NCBI GenBank assembly: GCA_002705485.1
Contig: PAGT01000016.1
Location: 6,671-20,693, forward strand
Reading direction: 5' to 3'
Length of the DNA: 14,023 nt
Origin: Flavobacteriales bacterium
GTDB taxonomy: Bacteria; Bacteroidota; Bacteroidia; Flavobacteriales; Flavobacteriaceae
This document shows, one piece after another, positions 7,963 through 14,023 of the stretch. The notes under the pieces are model-generated. The model saw nothing but the letters and a program-made list of their open reading frames with translations. It was not told the origin of the DNA and searched no databases. The translations under genes were made by a program, and so were the position numbers. The stretch's first letter is position 1, and every line of letters starts with the position of its first letter.

Positions 7963-7992
7963 CAAATATAATCAATAGAAACTTAGATTCAA
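7963..7992 (-). promoter_or_regulatory. Bacteroidota-type promoter of lysS
   Basis: Read on the minus strand, TTG (7992-7990) is followed by exactly 19 bases and then TATATTTG (7970-7963). This matches the known Bacteroidota vegetative promoter pattern, a -33 TTG and a -7 TAnnTTTG box about 19 bases apart. Transcription would be expected to start a few bases past 7963, leaving only about 4-7 bases before the ATG at 7953-7951. Spacing and both boxes are seen directly; activity is inferred. Confidence 0.6.
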
Positions 7993-8117
7993 TGTGAATA
8001 AGTTTAATTCAATTTAAATTTTATGATGTTTAATATTTTATACCACCAAAAAATAATTTTTTATATCATTTAGATGATTAAAAATCTTTTTATTTAGTTT
8101 TATAGAGTAATATAGTT
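7993..8117. promoter_or_regulatory. Upstream region of lipB with small inverted repeats
   Basis: This is the rest of the widest non-coding gap in the window. It is almost pure A+T. It holds an A6-TAA-T6 near-palindrome (8048-8062) and a short inverted repeat ATCAT-ttag-ATGAT (8065-8078). A -7-like box TAGTTTTA (8095-8102, last base off consensus) lies 15 bases before the lipB ATG, without a TTG at the right distance upstream. Promoter or operator function is only a guess. Confidence 0.3.
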
Positions 8118-8813
8118 ATGAATAAAAACATACAAATTCATGATTTGGGTCTTCTTGGATATAACGAAGCATATAAATATCAATTGAACTTATTTAATAA
8201 GATCATTGATATTAAAATTTCAAATAGAAAAAATAAAGTAAAAAAATTGACTTCGAATCATTTAATTTTTGTTGAACACCTTAAAGTGTACACTCTAGGT
8301 AAAAGTGGAAAGCACTCAAATTTACTAATATCCAAAGATGAACTAAAAAATAAAAAAATACAATTTATCAAAACCAATAGGGGAGGTGATATTACTTTTC
8401 ATGGTCCTGGTCAGATAGTTTGTTACCCAATACTAGATCTTGATAATTTTTTTACTGATTTGAACAAATACTTGAGATCTCTGGAAGAAGTCATTATTCA
8501 AACATTAAAATCTTATAAAATTGATGGAGAAAGAAGTAAAAATGAAACAGGTGTTTGGATTAAATCCAAAAAAATAGAAAAGAAAATATGTGCTTTGGGT
8601 GTTAAGGCAAGTAGATGGGTAACCATGCATGGTTTGGCTCTGAATGTAAATACAGATCTTAGTTTTTTTGAAAATATAATACCATGTGGAATCAAGAATA
8701 AATCGATAACTTCGATTTCAAATGAATGTGGAAAAAAAATTAAACTTGATGATGTAAAAGGAAAAATTATTGAAAATTTTTTAGATGTTTTTTCAGCAAA
8801 TTTAGTTGATTGA
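8118..8813 (+). CDS. lipB: Octanoyl-[acyl carrier protein]:protein N-octanoyltransferase
   Basis: Transfers octanoyl groups from acyl carrier protein to the lipoyl domains of 2-oxoacid dehydrogenases and the glycine cleavage H protein, the first step of de novo lipoate assembly; LipA then inserts sulfur. The 231-residue protein shows the family signature RGGDITFHGPGQIVCYPILD (88-107), with H95 in the substrate tunnel. It also has KICALGVKASRWVTMHGLAL (156-175), with K156 matching the catalytic lysine of E. coli LipB, and IIPCGI (187-192), with C190 as the acyl-thioester cysteine. All key residues are present. The ATG at 8118 gives a normal N-terminus. lipA is not in the window. The gene diverges from lysS, and its 3' end overlaps the convergent lipoprotein gene by 12 bases. 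It ends in TGA, confirming standard stop usage. Confidence 0.96.
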   Translation: MNKNIQIHDLGLLGYNEAYKYQLNLFNKIIDIKISNRKNKVKKLTSNHLIFVEHLKVYTLGKSGKHSNLLISKDELKNKKIQFIKTNRGGDITFHGPGQIVCYPILDLDNFFTDLNKYLRSLEEVIIQTLKSYKIDGERSKNETGVWIKSKKIEKKICALGVKASRWVTMHGLALNVNTDLSFFENIIPCGIKNKSITSISNECGKKIKLDDVKGKIIENFLDVFSANLVD

Positions 8814-11171
8814 ATACACTAAAATTTCATTTTCTTCACCAACAGAAACTAACAATTTATTTTTGTTTTTTTCCACAAAAACATCGATCGAGCTGCTCCC
8901 GTAAATCGGAAAATTATCAAATGAACTTCCATCGGCTTTTAATATGAAAATCCTATTAAGATCTAATTCAGTTATGGATATAAATTCATCAAAAAATAAT
9001 TGTGGATTGGTGTAATTTCCAAATTTTAATTCAAAGTTTTGATTATTAATTGTTATTATGTTTTCAGTCATATATATTAATTTATTTTGACTACTGACAA
9101 GACTGTAGTTTGTTTCAAGAGGAAGAGGGTTTATTTTAGTTGATCCATTTAAATTAATTTGAACTAGATTATTGTCATTCATAAAAACAAAAGAGTTTTG
9201 ATTTAGGTATATTTCACTAGTCGGTGATTTTAATTCATCATTTACATCTATTCTAATATTACCTCTCCTATCAAGAATCAATATTTTATTTTTAGTATTA
9301 ATTATCAAAAAATCCTTTGATCCAATTCTGAAATGTTTTGGAAGTGATGTCATTTCGCTCTTTATATTTTTAGTGCTGAACCCTCCAACTTTTTTCATGT
9401 TTGAATCTAACATCTTAATATCATTTTCATAGCAAATAAGAAACCGATAGTTTTTGTTTTTATCATAGTCGAATACTGATAGTCCAATAATTTTTTCTCT
9501 TTTTTTGTGTTTGATATTTTTAACGATGTTTCCATTTTTATCGAGAATAATGAAGCTGTCCTCAGTAACAAAAGCATATTGTAGGCGACCGTTTTTGTAT
9601 AGATCAACTTGAACTACTTTGCCTACAATTTTGCTATCTAATTTTTTTCTCCAAATAATGTTACCATCTTTATTGATAAGATAAAGGTTGTGTTTATTAT
9701 CCTGCGTTATTATTTCAGGTTCCTTGGTCACGTAATTAGTAGCCCATATTGGTTTTAGGGTTACTTCTCCACTTAACTTCAAGTTGAATACTATACTTGG
9801 ACCAGATTCAGTAATTTCTTCCGGAGATTTTTCCAATAGATGAGTTTTATAAACTATATCATCTTCAATTAGAATATGATGCATCCAAAAATTAAATTTA
9901 TTATAATCAACATTTAACTTTTTATATAAGTTTTCATTGAAATAATCCATATTGTAAACTCTGAAAGAATTGCTATATAAAGGAAGTTTTTCGTAGTTGA
10001 AGATAAATTTATTAGAATTTTTTAATGTTGATTTGTTAGTATAGTTCAGTATTATATTTTCTATAGTTGAACTCACTTTTGAAATTATTAATATGTTTTC
10101 TATTAAAGTTGAAAAGTTCTGGTTTTTATTACCAATATTTATGTTTTGAGTTTGAAAAATTTTATTATTAAGTTCATGAATCTCAAAACCTCGATATTTT
10201 AAAATTGAATTAGTAGTCTCAAGAATTTTTGAAGTTACTCTGTTTATATTTTTAAATACAAAAACTGAAACGGTATCATTCTCAAAAAAAATATTCCCAA
10301 TTTCTTTTACATCATAAAATATTGAGTCCTCACTAATTTCTTTAATTTCTTTTGCAGAATAAAAGTTTTCGAGATTAGATTTATAATTATCATGACTGTG
10401 TGAGTATCTCTCTAATTTTTTAAAATTTGTAGGAACTATACTTTTAAATTCAAATTTATTAGGTTGAATATTTCTTAATGCATTGATATTTTTAAATATC
10501 GAATCATTTACTAAACCAACTCCGTTTAGAGTAAGTTTTTTGTTATCTAAATCCAAATCATATTGTGTCCAGTCTAAAGATTCAATTTCTGTAAAAATCT
10601 CCTTTAAATTTTCAGAATTTACAAATTCAAAAAATTCATTTTGGGTAAATAATGAAATACCAGAGTTAGAAATGTTATAAAGTTTAAGAAGATTGTGGTT
10701 GTTTTCAGTTTTTAAATAAGTAGAACTTCTAAGGGAGTTTTCAACTAAAAGTTTATTTTTTGATTCGATATATATCCCATTTTTTTCAGTTGAAAATAAA
10801 GTATAACCATTACTGGTATTTTGTTTAATCACAAATCCGTTATAATTTGTTGAATCAATAGTTGCGTGAAATTTTTTAATATTTGATTTTTCTGTTATAA
10901 GTATGGATTCTATTTTATTTTTACCCATATTATGGTAGCTAATTATAACAGGTTTATCAAAAAACATCTCATTTTTTAAAACAGGTTTATAGTTAACAAT
11001 GGAATTGAAACCGTTATGGAATTTTTCGAAATTAGGTGAGTTGATTGTACTTATTTTTAAAATAAAAACTGGTTTTGTTGGGACAAAATCAATTAGTTTG
11101 AGATCATTTTTAATGTATCTAGTACAGCTAGAAACTACTAAAATTAGTAAGATTAGTTTTTTAGCTCTCAT
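8802..11171 (-). CDS. Uncharacterised lipoprotein with duplicated N-terminal module and propeller-like C-terminal half
   Basis: A 789-residue predicted lipoprotein: signal peptide followed by lipobox VSSC with Cys16, so it is envelope-anchored. I do not recognise it as a named protein. Residues about 90-183 and 303-411 look like two diverged copies of one alpha/beta module, each with a strand-rich piece, an ENSL/ENII-like helix start, and an Asn-rich loop before a short strand (SLFTQ, SFRVYN). This recalls DUF3352-type duplications, but that is only an impression. From about 490 to the end, strand-turn units recur every 36-45 residues: LYLINKDGN (497), FIILDKNGN (540), IKMLDSNMK (585), ILILDRRGN (630), LVQINLNGS (669), IITINNQN (705) and IFILKADGS (741), as in seven beta-propeller blades. 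No catalytic motif was seen. It lies 38 bases downstream of rnhB on the same strand, probably co-transcribed. Confidence 0.85.
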   Translation of the reverse strand: MRAKKLILLILVVSSCTRYIKNDLKLIDFVPTKPVFILKISTINSPNFEKFHNGFNSIVNYKPVLKNEMFFDKPVIISYHNMGKNKIESILITEKSNIKKFHATIDSTNYNGFVIKQNTSNGYTLFSTEKNGIYIESKNKLLVENSLRSSTYLKTENNHNLLKLYNISNSGISLFTQNEFFEFVNSENLKEIFTEIESLDWTQYDLDLDNKKLTLNGVGLVNDSIFKNINALRNIQPNKFEFKSIVPTNFKKLERYSHSHDNYKSNLENFYSAKEIKEISEDSIFYDVKEIGNIFFENDTVSVFVFKNINRVTSKILETTNSILKYRGFEIHELNNKIFQTQNINIGNKNQNFSTLIENILIISKVSSTIENIILNYTNKSTLKNSNKFIFNYEKLPLYSNSFRVYNMDYFNENLYKKLNVDYNKFNFWMHHILIEDDIVYKTHLLEKSPEEITESGPSIVFNLKLSGEVTLKPIWATNYVTKEPEIITQDNKHNLYLINKDGNIIWRKKLDSKIVGKVVQVDLYKNGRLQYAFVTEDSFIILDKNGNIVKNIKHKKREKIIGLSVFDYDKNKNYRFLICYENDIKMLDSNMKKVGGFSTKNIKSEMTSLPKHFRIGSKDFLIINTKNKILILDRRGNIRIDVNDELKSPTSEIYLNQNSFVFMNDNNLVQINLNGSTKINPLPLETNYSLVSSQNKLIYMTENIITINNQNFELKFGNYTNPQLFFDEFISITELDLNRIFILKADGSSFDNFPIYGSSSIDVFVEKNKNKLLVSVGEENEILVYSIN

Positions 11172-11209
11172 AAATATTATTTGTAAATTTAAGTAACAAA
11201 AAATTTAAA

Positions 11210-11782
11210 TTAGTCCATTTTAAAACTTTTTCTGTGATGAATCGTAATTCCATTACTTTTTATTGCATTTTTGTGCTCCTTTGTTGGATAACCCTTGTTT
11301 TGTTGCCAATTGTAAGTAGGGAATTTTTTAGATAGTCTTATCATGTAATTGTCTCTTGATGTTTTTGCTAATATCGATGCTGCTGCTATGCTCAAATAAG
11401 TTGAGTCTCCTTTGATGAAACACTGGTGTGGAATTTTTAATGAACTTTTGAAAAACTTTCCATCTACTAAAATGAATTCTGGAATAACTTTTAAGTTTTT
11501 GATTGCTCTGTTCATAGCTAAAATGGATGCATTAAAAATGTTAATCTTATCTATAGTTTTAACTGAAACATGGCATATTGAATAATCAATGGAGTTTTGT
11601 ATAATTTCCTCCCTTAAAATCTTTCTTTTATTTTTTGAAATTTTTTTTGAATCATTTAAATCTGGGTTATAATAGTCTTTTGGAAAAATTACTGCAGCAG
11701 CGGTCACAGGGCCTGCCAAACATCCTCTTCCCGCTTCATCAGTTCCACATTCAATTAATTTTGAAAAATATTTTTTAAGCAT
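11210..11782 (-). CDS. rnhB: Ribonuclease HII
   Basis: Cytoplasmic endonuclease that cuts the RNA strand of RNA/DNA hybrids and starts removal of ribonucleotides misincorporated in DNA. The 190-residue length is typical of bacterial type 2 RNase H. Motifs: GTDEAGRGCLAGPV (13-26, with D15 and E16 as metal ligands and GRG contacting the ribonucleotide), VDGKF (106-110, D107), KGDSTYLSIAAASILAKTSR (124-143, with D126 the probable fourth acidic residue), and the C-terminal YNWQQNKGYPTKEH (157-170) with HHRKSF near the end. All essential residues are intact. It is divergent from the porin gene across a 59-base gap and is followed by the propeller lipoprotein gene. The ATG at 11782 places DEAGRG at its usual distance from the N-terminus. 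Confidence 0.97.
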   Translation of the reverse strand: MLKKYFSKLIECGTDEAGRGCLAGPVTAAAVIFPKDYYNPDLNDSKKISKNKRKILREEIIQNSIDYSICHVSVKTIDKINIFNASILAMNRAIKNLKVIPEFILVDGKFFKSSLKIPHQCFIKGDSTYLSIAAASILAKTSRDNYMIRLSKKFPTYNWQQNKGYPTKEHKNAIKSNGITIHHRKSFKMD

Positions 11783-11841
11783 GTAATTAAATCGTTCGAT
11801 ATAAGTTATTTGAAATATATAACTTTACCCAAAGTAAATTA
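11783..11841. promoter_or_regulatory. Divergent intergenic region (rnhB / porin)
   Basis: Only 59 bases separate the two start codons, so both promoters must be packed here or extend into the coding starts. One-mismatch -7 boxes are present: TAACTTTA at 11820-11827 on the plus strand (toward the porin) and TATATTTC on the minus strand near 11811-11818 (toward rnhB). Neither has a TTG at 17-23 bases. The porin box would leave a leader of about 10 bases. The evidence is suggestive only. Confidence 0.3.
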
Positions 11842-13746
11842 ATGAAAATTAAAACTTTTTGGTTTTTATACTTTTCTGCACTGAGCATCTTGTTCTCACA
11901 GTCCAATTCCAAAAATATAGACATATTGGGCATGAGTGAGTTAATAGACAATAAAAATGATAGCTTAAACTTGCCAGACATAAAATCTTATCAAATTATT
12001 GATATTAAAAATGACACTATTTATCTCGATACTACTCTAACAATTAAAAAACACCACAGATTTAATTACTTGAGAAAAGATAATTTTAATTTACTAAAGT
12101 TCTCAAACATTGGTCAAACCTACAATGAGTTAACCTATTCAAATGATGACTTAACTATATATCCAAAAATGAACTTTGATTCAAAAAAACATGCATACAT
12201 AAATAGCGGTGAAATTTATTATTACCAAGTTCCAACTCCGTTGACAGAGCTACTGTTTAAAACTGTAATGAAGCAAGGTCAGCATACGGACGCTTTTTTT
12301 ACATCTAATTTATCCGAAAAATTAAACTTTTCCTTGGCATTTAAAGGCTTAAGATCTTTGGGAAACTACCAAAATATATTATCTGGCTCTAAACAGTTTA
12401 GGTTTACTACAAAATATAATTCATCCAATGATAAGTACAATTTAAGATTTCATTATGTAACACAAAGTTTTGAAAACAAAGAGAACGGTGGATTGGACGA
12501 TGAATCAATAATAAATTTTGAATCTGATGATCCATTATTTAATGAACGATCAAAACTTTCAGTAAAATTTGAAAATGCTACTAATAACTTCACGAGTAAG
12601 AGGTACTTTATTAATCAAGAGTTTTTATTAAACAATAAAAAAAGTAATAATTCAATTTCAATAGGTCATAATTTTGAATATGAAACACTTAAAAATATTT
12701 TTGAGCAGTCTAATGCATCTGAATTTTATGGAGATTTAATTGAAGGTGCTAGTAATGTAAACGATAGGACAAATATTAAAACTTCAAAAAACGAATTTTA
12801 CACATTTTTGAATTCAAATTTACTTGGAAAAATAAAAGTAATATATACAAATTACAACTATAATTATTCAGTAAATGTGATGTCTGAAACTAATAAAAAG
12901 ATAAATGAAAATGAAAATGCTGTTTCATTCAAACTTAATAAAAATTTATTTGGACATAAATTTGAGTTTGATTTTGCAAAAAATCTTTTTGGGGATAGAC
13001 TTGGAGATTTCATTGCAGTAAACACATCATCAGAGAAAAAATTAAAATATGACATTGGATTTTCAATTATTAGAAAACATCCTGGATTATATTATGAGCT
13101 TTATCAAAGTAACTACAGTTCATTAAATTGGGAAACAGATGTTAAAAAAAAACTTACTACTAATTTATTTTTTAAAATAAATTTAGAAAGTTTTGGTAAT
13201 ATTGGTTTTGATATCAAAAAAATCACTAATTATACGTTTTTCTCTCTTGAAAACCAGAACAATTTAATTCCTAAAGTCAATCAAATTGAAACCGAGCTTG
13301 ATTATTTTTATGGATCATGGGAAAAAGAGTTTAAATTTGGAAGATTTGGTTTAGATAATAAGTTAGTCTACCAAAATGTTAATCAAAGTGGAGATTTTTT
13401 AAATTTACCTAACTTCATAACAAGAAACACCTTTTATTATTCAAACAAAATATTGAAGGGAGCGCTTTTTTTTCAAACTGGATTAAGTGTTAAGTATTTT
13501 TCTAAGTTTTATGCAAATGAATATAATCCAGCTATAAGTTCTTTTCATATCCAAAAAAATAAAAAAATTGGTAAGTTTCCATTAATTGATTTTTTTGCCA
13601 ATGCAAAAATTAAACAGACTAGAGTTTTTTTAAAAGTCGAACACTTTAACTCTTCATTTACAGGAAATGATTTTTACTCGTCACCAACATACCCTTACAG
13701 GGATTTTATTGTTAGATTTGGTCTTGTTTGGAATTTTTTCAACTAG
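11842..13746 (+). CDS. Putative outer-membrane porin (Porin_10 type)
   Basis: A 634-residue predicted outer-membrane beta-barrel. A signal peptide (MKIKTFWFLYFSALSILFSQ) with likely cleavage near residue 20 sends it through Sec. The conserved block YYQVPTPLTELLFKT (127-141) is followed by GQHTDAFFTSNLSEKLNFSL (146-165), KGLRSLGNYQ (168-177), FRFTTKY (186-192), HYVTQSFENKENGGLDDE (204-221) and FESDDPLFNERSKLSVKFEN (226-245). This block is what I remember of the Bacteroidota 'putative porin' family. Alternating polar/aromatic strands continue to the C-terminus, which ends in RFGLVWNFFN, close to the aromatic terminal strand expected for insertion by the BAM complex. Substrate specificity cannot be read from the sequence. 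The gene stands alone on its strand, divergent from rnhB, and stops 4 bases before the convergent gltD stop. Confidence 0.9.
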   Translation: MKIKTFWFLYFSALSILFSQSNSKNIDILGMSELIDNKNDSLNLPDIKSYQIIDIKNDTIYLDTTLTIKKHHRFNYLRKDNFNLLKFSNIGQTYNELTYSNDDLTIYPKMNFDSKKHAYINSGEIYYYQVPTPLTELLFKTVMKQGQHTDAFFTSNLSEKLNFSLAFKGLRSLGNYQNILSGSKQFRFTTKYNSSNDKYNLRFHYVTQSFENKENGGLDDESIINFESDDPLFNERSKLSVKFENATNNFTSKRYFINQEFLLNNKKSNNSISIGHNFEYETLKNIFEQSNASEFYGDLIEGASNVNDRTNIKTSKNEFYTFLNSNLLGKIKVIYTNYNYNYSVNVMSETNKKINENENAVSFKLNKNLFGHKFEFDFAKNLFGDRLGDFIAVNTSSEKKLKYDIGFSIIRKHPGLYYELYQSNYSSLNWETDVKKKLTTNLFFKINLESFGNIGFDIKKITNYTFFSLENQNNLIPKVNQIETELDYFYGSWEKEFKFGRFGLDNKLVYQNVNQSGDFLNLPNFITRNTFYYSNKILKGALFFQTGLSVKYFSKFYANEYNPAISSFHIQKNKKIGKFPLIDFFANAKIKQTRVFLKVEHFNSSFTGNDFYSSPTYPYRDFIVRFGLVWNFFN

Positions 13747-13750
13747 AAAA

Positions 13751-14023
13751 TTAGTTAGCAAAGGGAAGATCACCTTTTTCCTTTGTTTCTAAATTAGAGT
13801 ACCCCATCAAGTATTTATCAACTTCATATGCCGCTTCTCTTCCCTCAGAAATCGCCCATACAATTAATGACTGACCACGTCTCATGTCACCAGCAGAAAA
13901 AATATGAGGTATATTCGTTTGATAATTCTCGGATATTATTTGACCGGCTTTGTTAGTTTTTAGTCCAAGTTGATCTACAATTGAATTTTCATGGCCAGTG
14001 AATCCGAGAGCGAGTAGAGCCAG
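13751..14023 (-). CDS. gltD: Glutamate synthase small subunit, C-terminal part (partial, 5' end outside window)
   Basis: The last 90 codons of the NADPH-dependent glutamate synthase beta subunit, which feeds electrons to the large subunit GltB for making glutamate from glutamine and 2-oxoglutarate. Visible pieces are LALGFTGHE (4-12 of the fragment) and a GLKTNKAGQIISENYQT strand-turn. The FAD-binding signature IFSAGDMRRGQSLIVWAISE (41-60) continues into GREAAYEVDKYLMG. The GDMRRGQSLxVWAISEGREAA run is highly specific to this flavoprotein family. TAA is at 13753-13751, four bases from the porin stop. A possible terminator for the porin transcript lies inside this 3' end on the opposite strand. 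gltB is not in the window and is expected farther right. Confidence 0.95.
   Translation of the reverse strand: MALLALGFTGHENSIVDQLGLKTNKAGQIISENYQTNIPHIFSAGDMRRGQSLIVWAISEGREAAYEVDKYLMGYSNLETKEKGDLPFAN
13759..13785 (+). terminator. Possible intrinsic terminator of the porin transcript, inside the gltD 3' end
   Basis: The plus-strand RNA can form an 11-pair stem, CAAAGGGAAGA (13759-13769) with TTTTTCCTTTG (13775-13785), including two G-U pairs, around a 5-base loop TCACC. It starts 12 bases after the porin stop and is followed by TTTCT, a short and interrupted U-tract. The two G-U pairs become A-C mismatches in the minus-strand transcript, so the hairpin favours the porin side. It may be coincidental because the bases also encode the end of GltD. 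Confidence 0.35.

Noticed and set aside
7954..7965. Longer lysS reading from a TTG codon at 7965-7963
   Set aside because: The TTG is the last three bases of a full TATATTTG -7 box with a correctly spaced TTG -33 box, so it would lie upstream of the expected transcription start. An ATG follows four codons later.
11787..11981. Minus-strand open frame spanning the porin start and the rnhB-porin gap
   Set aside because: It is antisense to the porin signal peptide region, covers the only promoter space for two genes, and shows no recognisable features.
1..14023. A novel defence, mobile or biosynthetic system in the window
   Set aside because: Every sizeable open region is accounted for by housekeeping or envelope genes with ordinary context. 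I found no transposase, integrase, repeat array, toxin-antitoxin pair or clustered unknown genes.

Overview
The window is a very AT-rich, gene-dense stretch of a Bacteroidota chromosome, most likely from a flavobacterial lineage, possibly an uncultured marine one. Three things support this. Several families are characteristic of the phylum: a Porin_10-type putative porin, a DUF5117/DUF4953-type zinc metalloprotease, a DUF4136 lipoprotein, and a lysyl-tRNA synthetase with a C-terminal appendix. A Bacteroidota-type promoter (TTG, 19 nt, TATATTTG) lies in front of lysS. Secreted proteins carry ordinary signal peptides or lipoboxes. TGA, TAA and TAG are all used as stops, so the code is standard. 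No tRNA, rRNA, mobile element, CRISPR array or phage gene was seen. I added up only about 0.4 kb of sequence outside genes, and no gap exceeds about 165 bases.

Layout from left to right. The 3' end of an unidentified plus-strand gene (1-108) runs tail-to-tail into a minus-strand DUF4136 lipoprotein gene (98-643). A plus-strand cluster follows in which all genes touch: a PLP-dependent D-cysteine desulfhydrase/ACC deaminase family enzyme (729-1649), a lipoprotein glucosaminidase with LysM (1628-2437), and hemL (2438-3724). This converges on a minus-strand pair: a large secreted zinc metalloprotease (3721-6201) downstream of lysS (6247-7953). Divergent from lysS is lipB (8118-8813). It converges on a minus-strand pair made of rnhB (11210-11782) and an uncharacterised 789-residue lipoprotein with a propeller-like C-terminal half (8802-11171). 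Divergent from rnhB is the Porin_10-type porin (11842-13746). It converges on gltD, whose C-terminal 90 codons close the window (13751-14023).

The genes are mostly housekeeping: tetrapyrrole precursor (hemL), lipoate attachment (lipB), tRNA charging (lysS), RNA/DNA hybrid removal (rnhB) and ammonia assimilation (gltD). They are mixed with cell-envelope proteins: three lipoproteins, a porin and a secreted protease. I see no accessory island and no convincing new multi-gene system. The points most worth a second look are the uncharacterised propeller lipoprotein next to rnhB, the lysS promoter that implies a nearly leaderless mRNA and a corrected start codon, the PLP enzyme whose diagnostic residues argue against true ACC deaminase activity, and the overlap or near-contact of all four convergent gene pairs.
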